Assembly: GCF_026016465.1 (NCBI RefSeq)
Contig: NZ_CP100390.1
Span: forward strand, 1,278,001-1,342,000
Direction: 5' to 3'
Length of the DNA stretch: 64,000 bases
Source of the DNA: Alkalimarinus alittae
GTDB lineage: Bacteria > Pseudomonadota > Gammaproteobacteria > Pseudomonadales > Oleiphilaceae
Made by a program: the position numbers and the translations under genes. Positions 60,165-64,000 of the stretch are shown in pieces. Below the pieces are notes generated by a model. The model saw only the letters and a list, made by a program, of their open reading frames with translations, was not told the DNA's origin and ran no database searches. Each line of letters starts with the position of its first letter. Within the stretch, counting starts at the first letter, position 1.

Positions 60165-60262
60165 CAAGTAGCTCAATAGGACAAATATTCGCTGTCACTT
60201 TTTGTGCAAAAACACGCACAAAAAACGCCATCAAATATTTGCCCATTAGCAAAGCGTTAAGT
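60159..60262 (+). repeat. attC site 0 (EEP cassette)
   Basis: From AGTTAAC to GCGTTAAGT, about 104 bases. The interior is strongly self-complementary (AAATATT with AATATTT, TTTGTGC with GCACAAA). Confidence 0.75.
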
Positions 60263-60275
60263 GTCAATATCAATT

Positions 60276-60590
60276 ATGCAAACAGAGCTACATAAACTGA
60301 AATTCAAGTATAGGTGTCTCATTAGTACATTGGGGGCGCTGGGCTTTTTTCCTGCACTTGGTGCCATCTTTTTGTGGGTTTCTATGTTTGAAAAATACAA
60401 TACGCCACCCGATCCTAATTGGTTACCGTTTACAGGTCTTATCTTTATTTTTGCTGTACAGGTTTTATTAAATCAGTTTGTAATATATGTTGGTTTTAGG
60501 TCTGTCATGAGGAAAAAAATAGGAGTAACTAATGAGCAGTTCAAGCTCTTATTTTTTCAAAAGTGGTATCCTGCGGAATGGTACCGTTAA
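60276..60590 (+). CDS. Cassette protein, two-span membrane protein
   Basis: A 104-residue protein with membrane segments near residues 18-40 and 55-78, not recognised. The ATG at 60276 is preferred over GTG at 60261, which lies in the attC core. There is no clear Shine-Dalgarno, which is common in cassettes. It ends just before attC 1. Confidence 0.55.
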   Translation: MQTELHKLKFKYRCLISTLGALGFFPALGAIFLWVSMFEKYNTPPDPNWLPFTGLIFIFAVQVLLNQFVIYVGFRSVMRKKIGVTNEQFKLLFFQKWYPAEWYR

Positions 60591-60598
60591 CCAAAACC

Positions 60599-60688
60599 AC
60601 TTAACCAATAGCTGCTTAGGGCAGCCAATAAATACGGCCAAAAAAGACTGGCCGCATTTATTAACTGCCCAAGAGCAATGCGTTAGTT
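60599..60688 (+). repeat. attC site 1
   Basis: From ACTTAAC to GCGTTAGTT. Long inner arms AATAAATACGGCCA / TGGCCGCATTTATT and outer GGGCAG / CTGCCC pairs form the usual attC hairpin. Confidence 0.8.
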
Positions 60689-60692
60689 TTTT

Positions 60693-60721
60693 TTGTCGCA
60701 GAGTGATACTATAGTGATACA
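60693..60721 (+). promoter_or_regulatory. Cassette-borne promoter/operator of the toxin-antitoxin pair
   Basis: TTGTCG and GATACA are spaced by 17 bases. Two direct copies of GTGATAC (60703-60709 and 60714-60720) cover the -10 side. Such repeats suit autoregulation by the antitoxin. Confidence 0.5.
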
Positions 60722-60741
60722 TTTTAAATTAAGGTGTCATT

Positions 60742-60999
60742 ATGAGAACCGAAGTCGTTACGACGTTAAAGAGGCAAGCAACGAAGCTGCTTGCTGATCT
60801 ACATGAGTCAAAAGAACCTATTCTCATAACTGAACATGGTCAACCATCTGCATATTTACTTGATGTTGCTGATTACGAGTTGATGGTAGACCGGATGAAG
60901 ATTCTTGAGGGTATCGCTAAAGGCGAGCAGGCTATTCGAGATGGCCGAACCTTGGGTATGGAGCAAGCTAGAGAGAAAATGAATAAATGGCTCAAATAA
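60742..60999 (+). CDS. Phd/YefM-family antitoxin
   Basis: An 85-residue antitoxin. The N-terminal DNA-binding part is typical (LKRQATKLLADLHESKEPILITEHGQ shows the family's ILITEHGQP signature). A helical C-terminus binds the toxin. TTAAGG lies before the ATG. It overlaps the toxin gene by 13 bases, which couples the two. Confidence 0.9.
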   Translation: MRTEVVTTLKRQATKLLADLHESKEPILITEHGQPSAYLLDVADYELMVDRMKILEGIAKGEQAIRDGRTLGMEQAREKMNKWLK

Positions 61000-61298
61000 C
61001 TTGGACTGAGCCAGCTCTAGAAAATCTGAATGATATTGCTGAGTATATTGCAGTTAGCAATCCGTATGCTGCTAAACAGTTAGTAGAAAACGTTTTCAGT
61101 AAGGTTCAAAGACTTGAGCAATTTCCTGATTCAGGCAGAGTGCCTGAAGAAATTTCTACCCTAAATTACCGAGAAGTGGTGGTAAATCCTTGTCGTGTTT
61201 TCTATAAGGTTGATAACGATTCAGTCTATATCCTTCACGTGATGAGGCAAGAAAGAGATTTACGTAAGTTTTTACTATCTACCGAAAATGAAAACTAA
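60987..61298 (+). CDS. ParE/RelE-superfamily toxin
   Basis: A 103-residue toxin of the ParE/RelE fold (WTEPALENLNDIAEYIA, FPDSGRVPEE, then VFYKVDNDSVYILHVMRQERD). The sequence fits ParE (gyrase poison) better than RelE, but I cannot be sure. Its stop codon lies within the start of attC 2. A toxin-antitoxin cassette helps stabilise the array. Confidence 0.9.
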   Translation: MAQITWTEPALENLNDIAEYIAVSNPYAAKQLVENVFSKVQRLEQFPDSGRVPEEISTLNYREVVVNPCRVFYKVDNDSVYILHVMRQERDLRKFLLSTENEN

Positions 61299-61352
61299 CC
61301 AAACGTTCAACAGGACTCGCCTTCGGCTCGCGCGGTTAACGCGGCGTTAAGC
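61293..61352 (+). repeat. attC site 2
   Basis: A short 60-base site from CTAACC to GCGTTAAGC. It contains CGCCTTCGGCTCG, a typical attC loop region. Confidence 0.85.
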
Positions 61353-61364
61353 GAAGGGAATCGG

Positions 61365-61565
61365 ATGATTCACGTAATTAAAGGGCTATGGAGACTGTAT
61401 TCAGTAAGGGGCCTTGAGCTTGATCAGGATAAAGAGATTACAAGTGACTGTGAATGTTGTGGTAACAAGGGGCGAACCAGTGTGCTACCAGACTGTATTT
61501 ATGGTGTATTTGGTTTTAACAGTGTGCGATTACGATCCAAAACCAGTGCAAAAGTGAAGTGCTGA
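61365..61565 (+). CDS. Cassette protein with Cys cluster
   Basis: A 66-residue protein, not recognised, with SDCECCGNKG near the middle and two further Cys. AAGGGAATCGG precedes the ATG. The following 180 bases of the cassette (61566-61747) have no supported gene. Confidence 0.5.
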   Translation: MIHVIKGLWRLYSVRGLELDQDKEITSDCECCGNKGRTSVLPDCIYGVFGFNSVRLRSKTSAKVKC

Positions 61566-61747
61566 AAGTACCGTATAATTAAAGGCTTTAGTTGTGGGGC
61601 ATCCCACATTAACTGTTGAAAATAGCGTTTAACATTCTTCGTTTTAATCATCGTGCACGATGGATGAAGTGGAATAAAAATTAGAAGGTGTGAGTCACGG
61701 GAATGAGAGCCTTTGGTATAAAGGTCAAAGTCCGAAGTGACTTCCAC

Positions 61748-61839
61748 ACCTAACCAGTAGCAGCATAGGGCAACAACAAAAGCGGCCAAAGAGAAAAAGC
61801 TGGCCGCTTTTGTTGTTGCTCATGTGCAAAGCGTTATGC
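61748..61839 (+). repeat. attC site 3
   Basis: From ACCTAAC to GCGTTATGC. Long arms CAACAACAAAAGCGGCCA / TGGCCGCTTTTGTTGTTG form a nearly perfect 18-base stem. Confidence 0.88.
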
Positions 61840-61857
61840 AAGGGTTGAGGTCATAGT

Positions 61858-62227
61858 ATGCTTACAGTAGAGCCTAGAAGTTGGATTGAGTTACTTATTC
61901 TTTCAGCTTTAATTAGCCTCGGAATTCGAATATTAAATTCTTCTTTGAGAGCATCAGATCCAGATTCTGGAAGCTTTGTAGAAATATTTAAGGGGAAAGA
62001 TGATTTTTGGTTACCCTATTTAATAGGGGTAATGGAAATTGCAGCTTATTCTCTACTGTTAAAATCAAACGTTAGCAACGTATGTTGGGGCTTGGCTTGC
62101 TTTTAAAACCGTCAATCGTTGGCATTATAGCCCTGGAGTTGGTAGAGGGCTCTTTAATCGTTACTTATTTTCAAATGGTATAGTTTTGATTTCGGCCTTT
62201 ATCTTAGCTAAAAATATTTATGAATAG
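61858..62227 (+). pseudogene. Frameshifted cassette membrane protein
   Basis: The first frame (82 codons) stops at 62106. The +1 frame continues meaningfully as YVGAWLAFKTVNRWHY and later FNRYLFSNGIVLISAFIL, to a TAG at 62225-62227. Removing one A from the AAAA run near 62068 joins both parts into one 122-residue membrane protein with three to four spans. So a one-base insertion, or a sequencing error, interrupts the gene. The ATG at 61858 follows GAGG. Confidence 0.7.
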
Positions 62228-62228
62228 C

Positions 62229-62353
62229 AAGTGCAGGCAACCTCGGGCACTACGTGCCCTGGACAGTCTTTCCGTGGCCCTATTTGTGCGTGGCTCCGCC
62301 ACTATTGCACAAATCGCTCCACTCCAAGCCTGCCGTTGCTGCAGGCGTTATCA
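62229..62353 (+). repeat. attC site 4 (long form)
   Basis: About 125 bases ending in GGCGTTATCA. Inner pairs include GGGCAC / GTGCCC and TTTGTGC / GCACAAA; outer GCAGGCAAC / GTTGCTGC pair around them. The left boundary is approximate. Confidence 0.6.
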
Positions 62354-62370
62354 AACAAGGAAGTGCATCA

Positions 62371-62769
62371 ATGAAGCAAACGGGTAGTTGTCTCTGCGGA
62401 GGCATCGAATACGAAATCAGCGGTCCGTTGACCGATGTTTTGAACTGTCATTGCTCAATGTGCCGGAAGCTACATGCTTCAGCGTTCAGAACCCGCGCCA
62501 AGGTAAAGTCTTCTGACTGGCATACCGTTAAAGGTCAGGAGCTGATGAAGTTCTACGAATCCTCTCCGGGTGAGCATAAGGGATTTTGCTCAAACTGTGG
62601 TTCCAGCCTCTACACAAAATTCGATGCAAACCCCGCTATCTTTGGTTTTCCACTCGGAACACTCGATACCGACCCAGGAGTTAAAGCCGAGCGCCACGTG
62701 TTCGTTGGCAGCAAGGCTCCTTGGTTCGAGATTACTGACGACCTGCCTCAGAGTGCGGAGTATGACTGA
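62371..62769 (+). CDS. GFA/CENP-V family protein, cassette copy
   Basis: A 132-residue GFA protein with zinc ligands in GSCLCGG, CHCSMCRK and FCSNCGSSL. It has the same length and architecture as the copy at 56900. AAGGAAG lies eight bases before the ATG at 62371. A longer frame from 62254 would run through the attC site and is rejected. Confidence 0.9.
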   Translation: MKQTGSCLCGGIEYEISGPLTDVLNCHCSMCRKLHASAFRTRAKVKSSDWHTVKGQELMKFYESSPGEHKGFCSNCGSSLYTKFDANPAIFGFPLGTLDTDPGVKAERHVFVGSKAPWFEITDDLPQSAEYD

Positions 62770-62774
62770 GACAG

Positions 62775-62835
62775 TGATAACAAGCCGCGTAAGGCGGACG
62801 TCCCTGACGGGCCGCCGCTTCGCTCCGCGTTATGT
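62775..62835 (+). repeat. attC site 5
   Basis: From TGATAAC to GCGTTATGT, about 61 bases, with CGCGTAAGGCGG and CCGCCGCTTCGCTCCGCG providing the stem. Confidence 0.85.
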
Positions 62836-62850
62836 ACTAATGGAATTCCA

Positions 62851-63258
62851 ATGAATAAACTTTTTATATTACTACTCAGTATCTACTCTGTTAATGCTTT
62901 GAGTGATGAATTTGATTGTAATGAAGCAATGACTACTCCTCAGATAAATTACTGTGCTGGAGTTGAATTAGAAAAAGCTCAACATGAAATGAATACATAT
63001 CTAGCTAAGAGCAAAGAACATAATAACTATGACCTTGAGCTAATTAAATCAATTAATGTAGCCCAAAAAGCATGGCTGTTGTATGCAAATGCACATTGCG
63101 ATTCTATTTATACGCAGTGGCGTGATGGGACAATAAGAGGAGTGATGTCTTTGAGTTGTAAAACGAAAGTTACGAAACAACGGACACACGAAATCTGGGC
63201 TAACTTTCTAACTTATATGGATAGTACGCCCGCTGTTTTACCAGAACCCGAGTTGTAA
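62851..63258 (+). CDS. Secreted LprI/DUF1311-type protein
   Basis: A 135-residue exported protein. A signal peptide covers residues 1-18. The mature part has the DUF1311 pattern (CNEAMTTPQINYCAG near the start, AQKAWLLYANAHCD in the middle, LSCKTKVTKQRT at the end) with four Cys likely forming disulfides. Family members include LprI lysozyme inhibitors; that activity is not proven here. TGGAAT precedes the ATG. Confidence 0.82.
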   Translation: MNKLFILLLSIYSVNALSDEFDCNEAMTTPQINYCAGVELEKAQHEMNTYLAKSKEHNNYDLELIKSINVAQKAWLLYANAHCDSIYTQWRDGTIRGVMSLSCKTKVTKQRTHEIWANFLTYMDSTPAVLPEPEL

Positions 63259-63270
63259 TAAATTGATCGT

Positions 63271-63362
63271 ACATAACAAGTTGCTTAAACGGAATAAAAA
63301 CAGTTGGCCATCGCTTCGCGAATATAACCAACCATTTTTATCCGCTTAGCAAGGCGTTATAA
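63271..63362 (+). repeat. attC site 6
   Basis: From ACATAAC to GCGTTATAA, about 92 bases. TGCTTAAACGGATAAAAA-like and TTTTTATCCGCTTAGCA arms pair, with one extra base in the first arm. Confidence 0.85.
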
Positions 63363-63375
63363 ATTGAACTAAAAC

Positions 63376-63675
63376 ATGAAGCTTCTTCCAATAATTGTAC
63401 TACTTATGTTTTCGACTAAATCTACGGCTAAAGAAGTTATAATTGTCACGGACGTAAACGGTTTACCTATTGCTGGGGCTGAGGTAATAGCGATGTCATA
63501 TTCAATCAATATGAAAAGTATTTTTACTAACTCTGAGGGTGAGGCTGTTCTTAAAAGCAACATCCAAACTTTGAAGTGGGTAAACATTGAAAAAAAAGAA
63601 TATGAAACAACTCATACTCAAATTACAGGGGAGTGGCCTTTGTATGTTCAGCTTCACAAGGATAAAACTTTATAA
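63376..63675 (+). CDS. Secreted protein with carboxypeptidase-regulatory-like fold
   Basis: A 99-residue exported protein. A signal peptide covers residues 1-18. The mature section (TDVNGLPIAGAEVIA, then FTNSEGEAVL) matches the small beta-sandwich found as a regulatory-like domain in many surface proteins. The stop codon overlaps the start of attC 7. Confidence 0.65.
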   Translation: MKLLPIIVLLMFSTKSTAKEVIIVTDVNGLPIAGAEVIAMSYSINMKSIFTNSEGEAVLKSNIQTLKWVNIEKKEYETTHTQITGEWPLYVQLHKDKTL

Positions 63676-63722
63676 CAAGGCCAATCAACATCAACCACTT
63701 CGTGGTTTGGTCAGGGTTAGAA
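63670..63722 (+). repeat. attC site 7 (short)
   Basis: From TTATAAC to GGGTTAGAA, about 53 bases. ACCACTTCGTGGT forms the loop stem. It is somewhat shorter than usual and ends in GGGTTAG in place of GCGTTA. Confidence 0.65.
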
Positions 63723-63961
63723 TGCCAAATATCATAAAGTTTATCTTGCTAGCTATACCTGTTTTATCTATTGGTATATTTATGAGTTACCGAGACTTTG
63801 ATGAGGTTGAGCGCATTGCTTTCGATGGACGTGTCTCCTTCATTGAATGGGAGTCACGCAATCATGATATACCGTTGATAGAAGTAAGTCGTAATAATGG
63901 TACCAAGGTGAAATTCAGTAGTAGAATCGTAACCGGTCATTTTCAGACGTTATTGCACTAA
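63722..63961 (+). CDS. Cassette protein, single-span membrane protein
   Basis: A 79-residue protein starting MPNIIKFILL, not recognised. Residues 5-22 form a membrane anchor and the rest is a small soluble domain. The start codon lies at the very edge of the attC 7 core. Confidence 0.55.
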   Translation: MPNIIKFILLAIPVLSIGIFMSYRDFDEVERIAFDGRVSFIEWESRNHDIPLIEVSRNNGTKVKFSSRIVTGHFQTLLH

Positions 63962-64000
63962 CAGTCTAATGCTCTTTACGGTTCCAGCGATAAAACGATT
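63956..64000 (+). repeat. attC site 8, cut by window end
   Basis: Starts with CACTAAC at the stop codon of the last cassette gene. The rest lies outside the window. Confidence 0.45.

Larger units (their letters stand above)
59813..64000 (+). mobile_element. Integron gene-cassette array (partial, no integrase)
   Basis: Nine rightward cassettes, the first truncated by IS66 and the last cut by the window end, alternate with imperfectly palindromic attC sites. These start with YAAC-type and end with GCGTTA-type cores. Most cassettes hold one short gene, as in chromosomal superintegrons. An integrase and attI would be expected on the left, but that side has been replaced by IS66 copy 2. Confidence 0.85.

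Noticed and set aside
61499-61789. 96-codon minus-strand gene in cassette 3
   Set aside because: Its N-terminal part translates the attC hairpin, and it opposes the cassette direction.
62254-62370. Longer N-terminus for the cassette GFA protein
   Set aside because: It would translate the attC site. The ATG at 62371 has a good Shine-Dalgarno and the family's normal start.

Overview
This window looks like chromosome of a marine-type gammaproteobacterium. The clues are long LEPR-motif adhesins, a SXT/R391- or IncA/C-style RecT-exonuclease-CobS/CobT-RadC module, and an integron cassette array with attC sites. No rRNA or housekeeping marker is present to fix the genus. I saw no tRNA, rRNA or CRISPR array.

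Left part (1-19.4 kb): ordinary-looking chromosome. It holds one transcription unit for export of a giant surface protein: a 3733-residue DUF4347/cadherin-like repeat protein, a TolC-like lipoprotein, two HlyD-type adaptors and an M50-peptidase/HlyD membrane protein. No ABC transporter is encoded beside them. A FrnE/DsbA-like oxidoreductase gene follows.

Junction (19.5-23.5 kb): a Tn3-family element that carries only a transposase, with unusually long 80-bp inverted repeats. It lies between the 3' part of a DUF2894 gene and the 5' part of an unrelated gene. The two flanks therefore do not belong together, and the element marks a rearrangement or island edge.

Island core (23.6-40.8 kb): a leftward group (a two-gene, Cas4-like PD-(D/E)XK pair and a spermidine-synthase-like membrane protein), then a long rightward module. 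That module encodes small membrane proteins, RecT, a YqaJ exonuclease, a CobS-like AAA ATPase, a WGR-like protein, DUF3150, a CobT-like VWA protein with an HExxH motif, a Toprim protein and RadC. Nearly every gene in it is preceded by a hairpin leader followed by CTCAAC and a Shine-Dalgarno. The module ends at a strong terminator at 40755-40781.

Inverted segment (41.0-59.8 kb): two inverted IS66 copies bracket about 14 kb. The 8-bp sequence beside the left end of copy 1 is the exact reverse complement of the 8 bp beside the inner end of copy 2. This is the signature of one split target duplication, so the segment between the copies has probably been flipped. A reading frame can be rebuilt across the flipped junction. 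The segment holds a small HD hydrolase, a leftward seven-gene operon of membrane, PH-domain and secreted proteins, and a MerR / VIT-VWA / gamma-glutamylcyclotransferase / unknown / N-formylglutamate-amidohydrolase operon.

Right part (59.8-64 kb): a rightward integron cassette array decapitated by IS66 copy 2. It contains an EEP-nuclease remnant, a YefM/ParE-type toxin-antitoxin cassette, a frameshifted membrane protein, a GFA enzyme, a LprI-like protein and short unknowns, each followed by an attC site. No integrase lies in the window.
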